Shown: piece by piece, positions 17,098 to 25,269 of the stretch
Layout of the letters: each line of letters opens with the position of its first letter
Numbering within the stretch: position 1 is the first letter of the stretch
Origin: an uncultured Salinisphaerales bacterium
GTDB taxonomy: Bacteria; Pseudomonadota; Gammaproteobacteria; Nevskiales; CAJXLF01
Length of the DNA: 64,000 nucleotides
Assembly: GCA_913055805.1 (NCBI GenBank)
Contig: CAJXLF010000009.1
Span: 86,795 to 150,794 of the forward strand
Direction of reading: 5' to 3'
Translations under genes and position numbers: made by a program
The notes under the pieces: model-generated
Told to the model about the DNA's origin: nothing
The model's input: only the letters and a program-made list of their open reading frames with translations
Databases searched by the model: none

Positions 17098-17547
17098 TTA
17101 GAGTTCGCTCGGGGCCTTGTTGATGATTTTCGGCCACTTGGCGTCGGCGGTCTTAATGCTGCCGGGTACGTCTTTCAGCCACATATCCTGAATTTGGGCA
17201 TCCAGATTCAGGTAGAGGCGGCCGTCAACCACACGCCAGACTTCCGGGTCACCGTGGAACTTCTTGCCTACCGACACCCCGAAGGCGCAGTAGCCGCCGT
17301 AGGCCGGGATGTATTTGCCCGGGTTGGCGTCGAAGGTTTTCTTGTTGGCCTCGTTGGCGAACAGATAGGTCACGCCGTCATGCTCGGACACGAAATGGCC
17401 GTTGCCGCGCAATGGGCGTTTGCTGTTGTGGTAGGAAACCAGGTCATAACCCCCTACACCCGGGGTCATATGGGTGACGTCAGCGGCCATTGCCTGCGCA
17501 CTGAAGAACATGAACAGCGCTAGAAAAGAAGTAAATAAAGTTTTCAT
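17098..17547 (-). CDS. Secreted YHS-domain protein
   Basis: 149 residues. The signal peptide ends QAMA-ADV. The YHS core is GGYDLVSYH, then HFVSEHDGVTYLFANEANK and YIPAYGGYCAFGVSVGKK. The tail RVVDGRLYLNLD followed by a Trp-containing helix matches the copper- or metal-linked YHS subgroup. Start 17547 is chosen for the GGAG six bases upstream and the signal peptide; a longer frame from 17601 is unlikely. It is divergent from the AraC regulator and has a paralogue at 18541. Confidence 0.88.
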   Translation of the reverse strand: MKTLFTSFLALFMFFSAQAMAADVTHMTPGVGGYDLVSYHNSKRPLRGNGHFVSEHDGVTYLFANEANKKTFDANPGKYIPAYGGYCAFGVSVGKKFHGDPEVWRVVDGRLYLNLDAQIQDMWLKDVPGSIKTADAKWPKIINKAPSEL

Positions 17548-17665
17548 CTCGGACTCCGTTATCAGTTGATCACTACCCGGCAGTACCGGGGCGGAGTCCA
17601 TATTGCGGCAGTAATCAATACTTATGGTATCTTGTAGTTTATTATTCTTACCTTAGAGTATCGTT

Positions 17666-18502
17666 ATGCATGATCGTCTGGTTTCGCTTCTGCAACAGTT
17701 CGACCTCAGTGCCCAGGTCTTTCATACCGGCGCACTCTGTGATCAGGTCCAGTTCGACGCTGCCGATGGCGTCGGCTTCATCCATACCCTCAAGCAGGGG
17801 CAGGTGACGGTGGAAACCCACGGCCAGGCGCGTCTGGATATTCAGGCGCCGGCAGTGCTGTTCTATCTGAAACCCACCAGTCACCGGCTGATCCCCTCAT
17901 TAAGCGCGGGGACTGAACTCGTCTGCGGCTCCATCGATTTCGGCGCCGGCTGCGAAAACCCGTTGACGCAGGCCGTGCCCTCTCCCCTGGTCATTCCGCT
18001 GGATGGCGAAAACCGCATTCATCTGACCCTGGAACTCCTGTTTGCCGAGGCCTTTGAAGACCACTGTGGCCGCCAGGCGGCGATGAACCGGTTGTGTGAA
18101 TTACTGGTCATCCAGCTGCTGCGGCATCTCATGGACCAGGGTGATATTGACGTAGGTGTGCTGGCGGGTCTGGCCGATCCACGCCTGGTAAAAGCTCTGA
18201 ACGCCATGCACGACGATCCAGCCCATCCCTGGACACTGGACAGCCTGGCGGAAAAGGCCGGCATGTCCCGCGCCCGCTTTGCGGTGAACTTCCGCGACAC
18301 TGTGGGTATGACCCCGGGCGACTATCTGACGGCCTGGCGGCTGGCCATGGCGCAGTCGCTGCTGCGCAAGGGCAAACCCGTCAATCTGATCGCACATCAG
18401 GTGGGTTACAGCGGTCCGGCAGCGCTGGCGCGGGTATTCAATGCCCGGCTCGGCGCTTCACCCTCTCAATGGTTGAAGCAGTCCCGGCAATCAATTACCT
18501 GA
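17666..18502 (+). CDS. AraC-family regulator with cupin N-domain
   Basis: 278 residues. The N-terminal cupin-like sensor (about 1-150, with IHTLKQGQVTVETHGQ) is followed by the AraC double helix-turn-helix (about 180-275, with WTLDSLAEKAGMSRARFAVNF and VNLIAHQVGYSGPAALARVF, quoted separately). It lies between two YHS-protein genes, the left one divergent and the right one downstream, so both are the probable targets. A short weak ribosome-binding site precedes ATG 17666. Confidence 0.9.
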   Translation: MHDRLVSLLQQFDLSAQVFHTGALCDQVQFDAADGVGFIHTLKQGQVTVETHGQARLDIQAPAVLFYLKPTSHRLIPSLSAGTELVCGSIDFGAGCENPLTQAVPSPLVIPLDGENRIHLTLELLFAEAFEDHCGRQAAMNRLCELLVIQLLRHLMDQGDIDVGVLAGLADPRLVKALNAMHDDPAHPWTLDSLAEKAGMSRARFAVNFRDTVGMTPGDYLTAWRLAMAQSLLRKGKPVNLIAHQVGYSGPAALARVFNARLGASPSQWLKQSRQSIT

Positions 18503-18540
18503 AACAACGGTCAATCAAGTACCACAAGGAGGAGTAAGCG

Positions 18541-19008
18541 ATGAAGATACTTAAATGGTCGGCTGTTGTACTGGTAATTCTGGCCGTGGGCGCGATTGTT
18601 TTTCTGCGTTCGATGGGCATGTTCGCGTCCGCCCCGGTCTACGCCACAGCGCAGGGGGCTATCGGTGGTTATGACCCGGTGGCCTATTTTGATGAACAGA
18701 AACCGGTCAAGGGCAGCGCGGAGTTCACAACCGACTGGAACGGCGCCACCTGGTATTTTTCCAGTGCCGGGCGGCTGCAGCGTTTTCAGGCTGAGCCGGA
18801 ACGCTACGCACCCCAGTTTGGCGGTTACTGCGCCATGGCGGTGTCCGGCGGCTATACCGCAAAAACCGATCCGGCTGCCTTTGCCATTGTCGGTGACAAG
18901 CTCTATCTGAACTTCGACGCCTCGGTACAGCAGGAATGGAACCAGCAAAGGGACACGCTGATCGCCCAGGCGCACAAGAACTGGCCCGGCGTGCTGCTGG
19001 GACAATAA
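18541..19008 (+). CDS. Membrane-anchored YHS-domain protein
   Basis: 155 residues. One N-terminal membrane segment (5-27) leads to a periplasmic YHS domain: GGYDPVAYFDEQKPVKGS, then WYFSSAGRLQRFQAEPERY and FGGYCAMAVSGG. It is clearly paralogous to the secreted protein at 17098. AAGGAGGAG lies 6 bases before the start. Its stop overlaps the next gene (TAATG), so the acetyltransferase is co-translated. Function is unproven; metal binding is the usual guess for this group. Confidence 0.88.
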   Translation: MKILKWSAVVLVILAVGAIVFLRSMGMFASAPVYATAQGAIGGYDPVAYFDEQKPVKGSAEFTTDWNGATWYFSSAGRLQRFQAEPERYAPQFGGYCAMAVSGGYTAKTDPAAFAIVGDKLYLNFDASVQQEWNQQRDTLIAQAHKNWPGVLLGQ

Positions 19009-19508
19009 TGGCAGTCACCCTCAGGCTGGCGTCAACGTCCGACGCCAGCCTGCTTCTGCCTCTGGTCAGCGCCTATCACGCCTTTGAAAACATTGGCGCT
19101 CAGCTGTCCGATGAATCGAGAATGGCCGCCCTGCAGCCCCTGCTCACCCCTGACTCGGTGGCTGGCCGTATCTGGCTGATCAAGGAAGATGGCAACGCCA
19201 TTGGCTATCTCGCACTGTGCTTCGGCTACAGCATCGAATTCGGTGGACGCGATGCCTTTGTCGACGAATTCTACATTCGGCCGGAATCACGCGGACAGGG
19301 CATCGGCGCACTCTGCCTGGAACGGATTAAACGGGAAACGCAGAAGCTGGGCATCGCGGCACTGCACCTGATCGTCGACCGCAACAATGCGCCGGCGCAA
19401 CGCCTCTACGCCGGCCAGGGCTTCACTGAACGTGAACGCTTTCAGCTATTGTCCTGCCCGCTCAACTCCGACCAGACGCCAGTACGCGCATTGAAGGGCG
19501 AGGCCTGA
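19008..19508 (+). CDS. GNAT-family N-acetyltransferase
   Basis: 166 residues. The acetyl-CoA motif A is VDEFYIRPESRGQGIGALC and motif B is IVDRNNAPAQRLYAGQGF, both well kept. The ATG at 19008 shares bases with the stop of the YHS gene; longer in-frame starts lie inside that gene. The substrate is unknown. Its 3' end overlaps the convergent flavin-protein gene by 67 bases, an unusually long antisense overlap of two apparently intact genes. Confidence 0.88.
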   Translation: MAVTLRLASTSDASLLLPLVSAYHAFENIGAQLSDESRMAALQPLLTPDSVAGRIWLIKEDGNAIGYLALCFGYSIEFGGRDAFVDEFYIRPESRGQGIGALCLERIKRETQKLGIAALHLIVDRNNAPAQRLYAGQGFTERERFQLLSCPLNSDQTPVRALKGEA

Positions 19509-20401
19509 GAAAATTCCCAACGCAGTGGCAGCGCGGCCGGAATACGCAGCGCTTTCTCCACGGTGAATGCCACGAATCGCTCGGCACCGGGAAACCCCTG
19601 CTGAAAGTCGGCATCCCAGATCACCTGCGCACGCCCGCTCAGTTGCAGGCTGTCACCGCTGTTGAAATCGATAAACAGGAGCCCGGCACGCGGATCGACG
19701 GCGAGGTTGCCCAGCGTGTTGAACAGGAAGTTGCCGACAAAATCCGGCCACACAAGCCGATTATTCTCGACTTGCACGAACCCCGGGCGGCCGCCGCGGT
19801 GGGAAATATCCGTTCCCGCACGCGGGTCGTCATCCGCCCCCTCGATACCGCTGGCAATAAAGAAGGTATCCGCCTGTTCGATTAGTGCAGTATCCGCCGG
19901 CGCGAGCTGCGAGGACATATGCGCCGGTCCGGGCTGTACATCGAGTTTCACCGGTGCACGGGTCTGGATGTATTTCGGACAGTTACCAAAGGTCTGATCG
20001 ATAGCAACGCTGAATCCCGACCGGCCTGCCTCCTCCACCCGGCCAGCGATACGGTTGCGGCGCCGCGTCTCGAACTGCAGCCCGAGAAAACCCAGCCGTT
20101 TGCCCGGCATCAGTGCGCGGGACAGGGGGTCCGCCTGCAGTGGCAACACTCCAATGCCGAGTCTTCGCGCATCGGAGGTATCAATGAAGCCCGGCTCGCC
20201 ATGCAGCATGGAAGCCCACAGCGCACCCTGCTCATCCCGGCTGCCGACCAGCAAGGTCGGCAGCATGGGGAAAAAGGCCTGGTGTTCCTCGGTCAGGTGA
20301 TCACGGATCAGCCGCGGGGCAAAAGCCGCCACCCGCTCGTCCACGCCCAGGCGCTTCTGAATGGATAACTCACCTTCGTGGAAGGGCTGTTCGCTGTCCA
20401 T
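19442..20401 (-). CDS. Pyridoxamine 5'-phosphate oxidase-like flavin-nucleotide-binding protein
   Basis: 319 residues in two halves. The first ~150 contain FFPMLPTLLVGSRDEQGALW and an ETRRRNRIAGRV strand typical of PPOX split-barrel proteins. The second half has FVQVENNRLVWPDFVGN and a FIDFNSGDSLQLSGRAQV core. A cytoplasmic FMN or F420-type binding role is likely; the substrate is unknown. Start 20401 was chosen because a frame running further upstream would overlap the GST. It follows that GST by 13 bases, so they form one operon. Confidence 0.8.
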   Translation of the reverse strand: MDSEQPFHEGELSIQKRLGVDERVAAFAPRLIRDHLTEEHQAFFPMLPTLLVGSRDEQGALWASMLHGEPGFIDTSDARRLGIGVLPLQADPLSRALMPGKRLGFLGLQFETRRRNRIAGRVEEAGRSGFSVAIDQTFGNCPKYIQTRAPVKLDVQPGPAHMSSQLAPADTALIEQADTFFIASGIEGADDDPRAGTDISHRGGRPGFVQVENNRLVWPDFVGNFLFNTLGNLAVDPRAGLLFIDFNSGDSLQLSGRAQVIWDADFQQGFPGAERFVAFTVEKALRIPAALPLRWEFSQASPFNARTGVWSELSGQDNS

Positions 20402-20414
20402 GATGCAATCCGAC

Positions 20415-21038
20415 TCAGGCCGCCAGACTGACCCTGGTCGCCTGCATGGGCACGAAGCCGGGCAGGTTTTCGATGCGCTGCAGCCAGGCGCGCACATGCG
20501 GATAGTCTTCCAGCGAAACGCCGCCTTCGGGTGCATGCGCGATATAGGCATAGTTGGCCAGATCCGCAATGCTGGGTTTGCCGGTTGCCAGCCATTCCCG
20601 GTCTGCCAACAGCGAATTCAAGACCTTGAGCAAGGCATGCGCACGATTGATGGCGCCCTGGTGATCCAGCTGGGCGCCAAACACATTCACCAGCCGGGCG
20701 GCACAGGGGCCAAAGGCCACATCACCGGCCGCAATGCTTAGATAGCGCTGCACTTCCTCGGCGCCGGGCGCATCCTCCGGCAGCCAGCGGTGCTCGCTGT
20801 CGTAGCGCTTGGCCAGATAGACCAGGATGGCATTTGAATCCCAGATCACGCGCGAGCCGTCTTCAAGCAGCGGGATCTTGCCGAAGGGATTCTTCTGCAG
20901 AAACTCGGGGCGCTTGTGCGCACCGGCTTTCAGATCCACATCCACCACCTCGTGCTCAAGGCCCAGGATGGAAAGAAACAGCTCGACACGGTGGCAATGG
21001 CCGGAAAGCGGATGGCGGTAGAACCTGAGCGTGGACAT
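20415..21038 (-). CDS. Glutathione S-transferase family protein
   Basis: 207 residues starting MSTLRFYRHPLSGHCHRVE. NPFGKIPLLEDGSRVIWDSN and ILVYLAKRY form the glutathione site. The C-terminal domain has PSIADLANYAYIAHAPEG. AAAGGAG lies 6 bases before ATG 21038; an earlier in-frame ATG at 21119 has no such site and would run through the operator region. It is divergent from a TetR regulator, and two inverted repeats separate them, so TetR control of this GST and the flavin protein is likely. Confidence 0.9.
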   Translation of the reverse strand: MSTLRFYRHPLSGHCHRVELFLSILGLEHEVVDVDLKAGAHKRPEFLQKNPFGKIPLLEDGSRVIWDSNAILVYLAKRYDSEHRWLPEDAPGAEEVQRYLSIAAGDVAFGPCAARLVNVFGAQLDHQGAINRAHALLKVLNSLLADREWLATGKPSIADLANYAYIAHAPEGGVSLEDYPHVRAWLQRIENLPGFVPMQATRVSLAA

Positions 21039-21078
21039 GGGCTTCTCCTTTGAAGTGTAATCGGAAGAATCAAAATAT

Positions 21079-21092
21079 ACAGACTTGTCTGT
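21079..21092. promoter_or_regulatory. Probable TetR operator A (ACAGAC-TT-GTCTGT)
   Basis: Inverted repeat with 6-bp perfect arms and a 2-base centre, flanked by ATAT on the left. It sits 41 bases upstream of the GST start, in the divergent region shared with the TetR gene. Confidence 0.6.
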
Positions 21093-21153
21093 CTTGTCAA
21101 TGAAATATTTAATATCCACTTGATTTGATTATTCAGAATATAAAAGCTATAAA

Positions 21154-21171
21154 ATATACCGATCTGTATAT
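21154..21171. promoter_or_regulatory. Probable TetR operator B (ATATAC-C-GATC-T-GTATAT)
   Basis: An 18-bp inverted repeat with a single mismatched pair, ending 6 bases before the TetR start codon. It shares TATAC.GA...TCTGT-like features with site A and the TACCGATC core with the sites at 36525 and 36555. Autorepression is the likely effect. Confidence 0.65.
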
Positions 21172-21177
21172 AGAGTT

Positions 21178-21762
21178 ATGCTCATGCCCGCCCTCAGCAA
21201 ACGCGACCAACTGGTAAACACGGCCCTGGCCATGTTCACGCGAGACGGTTTTCACAGCACCGGCATCAACGGCATCCTGGAAGAAGCCGGAGTCGCCAAG
21301 ATGACCCTCTACAAATACTTCAAATCCAAGGACGAGCTGGTGGTGGCCGCCCTGCGCCTGCGCGACGAACGTTTCCGTGACTGGTTCATGCAATACGTGG
21401 AAGCCGATGACGCGGGGCCGCGTGAACGCCTGCTGCGCGTCTTCGACGCCCTCAACCTGTGGTTCAACGACAAGTCCGTGCCGGGTGACAAGTTCCGCGG
21501 CTGCACCTTCGTCAACGCCGCCTCCGAGTACCATGACATCGACAATCCGGTGCGCAGCCTCTGCGCGGAACACAAGCGCATGATGAGCATGTACCTGCGC
21601 GGCCTGGTGGTGCAGGCAGGTCTGCGTAATCCCGACAGCCTGGCGCAGCAGCTGAATCTGCTGGTCGAGGGCGCCATCTCCAACGCCTATGTCTGCGGTG
21701 ACAAGAACTCGGCACTCACCGGCAAGGCCGCCGCGGAAGCCCTGATCAAGGCGGCCGGCTGA
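21178..21762 (+). CDS. TetR/AcrR-family regulator
   Basis: 194 residues. The N-terminal helix-turn-helix is GINGILEEAGVAKMTLYKYF. The C-domain (about 65-194) is of the type with a CTFVNAASEYHD segment, seen in electrophile-responsive repressors; Cys109 there could sense reactive compounds, which is inference. Two in-frame ATGs (21178 and 21184) are both possible. It heads a run with a cupin protein and a membrane mutase-like protein, and is divergent from the GST. Confidence 0.9.
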   Translation: MLMPALSKRDQLVNTALAMFTRDGFHSTGINGILEEAGVAKMTLYKYFKSKDELVVAALRLRDERFRDWFMQYVEADDAGPRERLLRVFDALNLWFNDKSVPGDKFRGCTFVNAASEYHDIDNPVRSLCAEHKRMMSMYLRGLVVQAGLRNPDSLAQQLNLLVEGAISNAYVCGDKNSALTGKAAAEALIKAAG

Positions 21763-21766
21763 AGTC

Positions 21767-22426
21767 ATGCGCGCCAAGGCCATCAATGCCGATCTGGACG
21801 AAGCGGTCGCCGTCGATACCTCTACACTTGAATGGCAGCCCAGCCCCAGCGGCACGGTATGGCGCAAGCGCCTGTATCTCGACGGACTGGCGGAAACCGG
21901 CAGGGTCACTTCGGTGGTGCGCTACGAACCGGGCGCCAGCTTCCATGCCCATGATCATCCGCAGGGCGAAGAAATCCTCGTACTCGACGGCGTGTTCTCC
22001 GACGAACACGGCGACTGGCCGGCGGGAGCCTACCTGCTGAACCCGGAAGGCTTCCGGCACAGCCCGTTTTCCCGCGAAGGCTGTCTGATCTTCGTGCGCC
22101 TGCGCCAGCATCCGGGCCGTAACCGGCAGCATGTGTCACTGAATACCCGCGTTATGGAATGGAAAGCCTCGAATACGCCCGGCATTGAGTTCAAACAACT
22201 GTGGTCGCAGCAAGGCTACCGAGACTGCAGCTATCTGGAGCGCTGGGCACCTGGCGCCAGCCGCCAGCAGCGGTTTGCGAACGGGGCCGAAATATTCGTG
22301 CTTGAAGGCGCCATCAACTACGGCAGGCAGTCCTACCCAAAGCATACCTGGCTGCGATTTCCCGCAGGCACCTCCCCTACGTTAACCACCGCCGACAACT
22401 GCGAGCTTTATATTCGCAGCCGCTAG
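21767..22426 (+). CDS. Double-cupin protein, ChrR-like
   Basis: 219 residues with two cupin repeats. The first has FHAHDHPQGEEILVLDGVF and a later FRHSPF, which supplies the His/His/Glu/His metal set. The second (about 125-219) keeps the fold, but its HxH and Glu positions are partly replaced (RQQRFANGAEIFVLEGAI), so it may not bind metal. ChrR-type cupins act as anti-sigma sensors or as small-molecule oxygenases; no sigma factor adjoins this one. It starts 4 bases after the TetR stop. Confidence 0.8.
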   Translation: MRAKAINADLDEAVAVDTSTLEWQPSPSGTVWRKRLYLDGLAETGRVTSVVRYEPGASFHAHDHPQGEEILVLDGVFSDEHGDWPAGAYLLNPEGFRHSPFSREGCLIFVRLRQHPGRNRQHVSLNTRVMEWKASNTPGIEFKQLWSQQGYRDCSYLERWAPGASRQQRFANGAEIFVLEGAINYGRQSYPKHTWLRFPAGTSPTLTTADNCELYIRSR

Positions 22427-22462
22427 AATGATGCCCCGACATTGTGTAACAGGGGAAACATC

Positions 22463-22909
22463 ATGAGCACCCAACCAAAGATCAACGACAAACTCTTGCT
22501 GGCCGGCGTCATCCTGCTTCTGCTGGGCCTGGTTACCGGCCTGGGTGTGGGCATGATGGAAAACCCGCGCATGGGCCTTTCCAGCCATATGCAGGGCATT
22601 ACCAACGGCCTGCTGCTGGTCGGCATGGGCCTGCTCTGGCCGAGGCTGGCCATGGGGGACAGGGCGCTGGCCACCCTCTTCTGGCTGTCGCTGTACGGCA
22701 CCTATGCCAACTGGCTCGCAACCCTGCTGGCCGGCATCTGGGGCGCAGGCCACAAGATGATGCCGCTAGCGGCTGCCGGTCATAGCGGCCTGCCCGTGCA
22801 GGAACAGATCATTGCCTTTCTGCTGATGAGCCTGACGGCTGTGATGCTGATTGTCTGTCTCATGCTGATCTGGGGTCTGGCTGCGGGCATGCGCAGCCGC
22901 AGAGTCTAA
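22463..22909 (+). CDS. Hydroxylaminobenzene mutase / styrene oxide isomerase-like membrane protein
   Basis: 148 residues with four hydrophobic helices. The stretch NPRMGLSSHMQGITNGLLL, then GLLWPRLA and FWLSLYGTYANW, resembles the membrane isomerase family that includes hydroxylaminobenzene mutase (HabA/HabB) and is distantly related to styrene oxide isomerase. Members rearrange an aromatic substrate, probably with haem between His and Tyr residues. Identification is from memory of the family, so moderate. AGGGGAAAC precedes ATG 22463. It follows the cupin gene and overlaps the convergent DUF1772 gene by 4 bases. Confidence 0.65.
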   Translation: MSTQPKINDKLLLAGVILLLLGLVTGLGVGMMENPRMGLSSHMQGITNGLLLVGMGLLWPRLAMGDRALATLFWLSLYGTYANWLATLLAGIWGAGHKMMPLAAAGHSGLPVQEQIIAFLLMSLTAVMLIVCLMLIWGLAAGMRSRRV

Positions 22910-23409
22910 TCGGGTACAACTACGCCGAGATCGAAGACAGCCAGCACCAGAAGAAAGGTCGAAAGCAGGGTGGCCACAGCGCGCAGGTGATTCCAGCGCG
23001 TCCAGCGAGAGAGATACCGATTCCACAGAACCCGGCCCGCCTGCGTGTCCGGGTTCGTTTTTTCCAGCTGATTATTCAGCGGCACATTAAAGGCCATGGT
23101 GATACCCAGACAGCCGACCACGTACACGGCCGCGGCAGCCAGCACGGTCATGCGGATTTCAGGCTGCGGCCAGGCCAAAGGGATCGCCAGTAGACAGAGC
23201 AACCCGGTGCCGAAAAAAATGACCAGGAAAGATGGCCGCAGAATATGCCGGTTGATGGCCTGCATGGCCTGCATACCGCAGGCGTCCGGCAGGCTGGACA
23301 GCGCCTTCATCATGAAGCTGGAGAAGGACGCAAACAGACCCGCCATCATGCCGCTGCCGACACAGGCGAAGATCAGCAGCCATGTCAGGACTTCGGATGC
23401 AAAGGACAT
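22906..23409 (-). CDS. DUF1772 (anthrone-oxygenase-like) membrane protein
   Basis: 167 residues with four membrane helices (about 8-30, 57-78, 85-107 and 145-163). NVPLNNQLE and the RYLSRWTRWNHLRAVATLLS segment are the conserved marks of DUF1772, a family that includes anthrone oxygenase-like proteins. The function in bacteria is unknown. It is the last gene of a minus-strand run with SnoaL and VOC genes, and overlaps the mutase-like gene tail to tail. Confidence 0.8.
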   Translation of the reverse strand: MSFASEVLTWLLIFACVGSGMMAGLFASFSSFMMKALSSLPDACGMQAMQAINRHILRPSFLVIFFGTGLLCLLAIPLAWPQPEIRMTVLAAAAVYVVGCLGITMAFNVPLNNQLEKTNPDTQAGRVLWNRYLSRWTRWNHLRAVATLLSTFLLVLAVFDLGVVVPD

Positions 23410-23423
23410 ATCGGACTATAACC

Positions 23424-23795
23424 TCAAGGCGCTATCCAGACATCATAAGCATGCTGCGTGTCCAGATATTCCCTGAGCATATGATAGGCCTGCCGATAAC
23501 GCCTGCCGTTTTTGAGGTCGCCGCGCGATTCCACTTCCAGCGCCACCGAGTCCCCTTCTCCGATGCAGGATTTCACCGTCATTTCGAGGCCGTCCTCCAA
23601 GGCATCCAGCATGCGGTGAAACTGGGCCTCAATGGCCTCTCTGGAGTAAACCCCGGCTGTGGGTAAACGATCCTTCTTGCCGGGGATCATCCAGGTCGCG
23701 TCAGGTGTCAGGGTATTCAGCGCGCCTTCCAGATCACTGGCGGTAAAGCACCTGAAGAACTCCCGGGCAACCGCCTTGTTGGCCTCGACACTCAT
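23424..23795 (-). CDS. SnoaL-like protein with an internal deletion near its C-terminus
   Basis: 123 residues. The N-terminus AVAREFFRCFTASDLEGALN and DATWMIPGKKDRLPTAGVYS is a clear SnoaL/ketosteroid-isomerase-like fold. Near the end, RQAYHML runs straight into REYLDTQHAYDVW. Relatives usually have about a dozen residues (a strand, a turn with DGKI, and a strand) between these parts. The frame stays open, so a tidy in-frame deletion is likely, and one beta-hairpin of the barrel is missing. ATG 23795 overlaps the VOC stop (ATGA). Confidence 0.8.
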   Translation of the reverse strand: MSVEANKAVAREFFRCFTASDLEGALNTLTPDATWMIPGKKDRLPTAGVYSREAIEAQFHRMLDALEDGLEMTVKSCIGEGDSVALEVESRGDLKNGRRYRQAYHMLREYLDTQHAYDVWIAP

Positions 23796-24226
23796 GCACC
23801 CGCCTCCGCCTGGGGCATGCCTGCCGGGTCCATCCACATCGCTTCCCAGACATGGCCGTCCGGATCGGCCAGATTGCGGTTGTACATGAAGCCGTAATCC
23901 TGAGCGGGATTAATGTCCGCCGTACCGCCATTGGCCGCCGCGGCCTCGTTCATGGCATCCACCGCATCACGGTCCGGCAAGGAAATGGCCAGTAGCACCT
24001 CGCCGGACGTCGCGGGCGGAATCGGCCGCTGCGTGAACGTGCGCCACTTGTCATGCGTCAGCAGCATCACGCTAATCGTCTCGCTCCACACCATGCAGGC
24101 GGCGGTGTCGTCGGTGAACTGTGGATTGTTTTCAAAGCCGAGTGCCGCATAGAAGGCCATCGACGCCTTCAGGTCGGTCACCGGCAGATTCACGAAAATC
24201 ATCTTGTTCACGGTCATCCTCTCCAT
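23792..24226 (-). CDS. VOC-superfamily (glyoxalase/bleomycin-resistance-like) protein
   Basis: 144 residues. Paired beta-alpha-beta-beta-beta modules are evident: MIFVNLPVTDLKASMAFYAA at the start and NLADPDGHVWEAMWMDP at the end, the latter with the metal-binding Glu. This family binds a metal and handles electrophiles, aromatic diols or drugs. ATG 24217 (MTVNKM) is as likely as 24226 since GGAGAGG lies just before it. First gene of the VOC/SnoaL pair; translation of the second is coupled through ATGA. Confidence 0.85.
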   Translation of the reverse strand: MERMTVNKMIFVNLPVTDLKASMAFYAALGFENNPQFTDDTAACMVWSETISVMLLTHDKWRTFTQRPIPPATSGEVLLAISLPDRDAVDAMNEAAAANGGTADINPAQDYGFMYNRNLADPDGHVWEAMWMDPAGMPQAEAGA

Positions 24227-24331
24227 TGGATTCAGAATACAAACGCAAACGCCAGTCTTCCTTTAGTCGAAGCATGAATAACGGTTTCGACAGCCGGCGA
24301 AAAATTTTATCGCCAATGAGTCTGGACTTAT

Positions 24332-24736
24332 CTAACTGCTTTCTCTCTGTGCGTGTACCGTCCAGATAACGGGTGCCAGTGCGAAGAAAACAAGGCATAT
24401 CAGATACACACTGCCGGACACCGGGTCACGGGAAGCAATGTATTGGGCAATGGACTGATTACTGATGACGGTGGCCAGCACGAGCTCGGAGGCAAGAAGC
24501 AAGCACAACGCCAACCCGCCCGACGCTAACCGCTGCAGCCGGGTGAGTTCGGCGTGACGCAAAACCAGCCAGCGCGAAGACCAGACAATCACCACCAGCA
24601 TTACCGGCATTTCCAGCAGTTCCGCCATGCGCTCACCCAAGCGAGGGACAAGAAACGGCACGCGGATCATGCCCAGAAGAAAGCCGGCTCCGAAGACGGT
24701 CAGAAAATACATTAATGCGAATCGCAGGATTGGCAT
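24332..24736 (-). CDS. Four-helix inner-membrane protein of unknown function
   Basis: 134 residues with four hydrophobic segments (about 5-28, 40-58, 68-92 and 105-126) and short polar loops. The first loop has RVPFLVPRLGERMAELLEMP. No family is recognised with confidence. It stands alone, with about 100 bases of non-coding DNA on each side. Confidence 0.65.
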   Translation of the reverse strand: MPILRFALMYFLTVFGAGFLLGMIRVPFLVPRLGERMAELLEMPVMLVVIVWSSRWLVLRHAELTRLQRLASGGLALCLLLASELVLATVISNQSIAQYIASRDPVSGSVYLICLVFFALAPVIWTVHAQRESS

Positions 24737-24847
24737 TTTTCAAAAAGGATCGGAATTAGTTGTGTATTGCACTTGGGAAACGCCAATGCAAAATAATTAA
24801 CTCCACCCCTATTTGTTGCCTTTTATTCTTATGATGGGCGTTCATTC

Positions 24848-25186
24848 TCAGGCCTTTTTGACGAATTCCGATTTGAGCTGCATGGCGCCAATCCCGTCGA
24901 TCTTGCAATCAATGTCATGATCTCCCTCGACCAGGCGGATGTTCCTGACCTTGGTTCCGACCTTGACCACGGCAGACGAACCCTTGACCTTCAGGTCCTT
25001 GATAACCGTGACGCTATCTCCATCCTGCAGCACATTGCCATTGGCGTCCTTGACCATCGCCTCCTGTTCAGCCGCATCAGCCTGAGCAGCAGACCACTCA
25101 TGTCCACATTCAGGGCAAACGAAAAGACCGCGATCTTCGTAGGTATATTGCGAACTGCATGCCGGACAATTCGGTAGAACGCTCAT
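24848..25186 (-). CDS. yjdM: PhnA/YjdM-family zinc-ribbon protein
   Basis: 112 residues. The N-terminal zinc ribbon [20 protein letters not shown] leads to the PhnA domain ([20 protein letters not shown] and [20 protein letters not shown]), ending [11 protein letters not shown]. This is the conserved protein once named PhnA, now YjdM; its role is unknown and it is not a proven phosphonate enzyme. Start 25186 has AGGATGG upstream; a longer frame from 25237 lacks the family N-terminus. Confidence 0.93.
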   Translation of the reverse strand: MSVLPNCPACSSQYTYEDRGLFVCPECGHEWSAAQADAAEQEAMVKDANGNVLQDGDSVTVIKDLKVKGSSAVVKVGTKVRNIRLVEGDHDIDCKIDGIGAMQLKSEFVKKA

Positions 25187-25269
25187 CTGCCATCCTGTAT
25201 TCGTGTATGGGGGGGGACGGAATAATACAGACATCATAGCCGGGATACTGTTATAAGCTAGGCAGTAAT

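Noticed and set aside
21767..22426. Double cupin as a ChrR anti-sigma factor partner
   Set aside because: No ECF sigma gene adjoins it, and the N-terminal zinc-binding anti-sigma domain of ChrR is missing.
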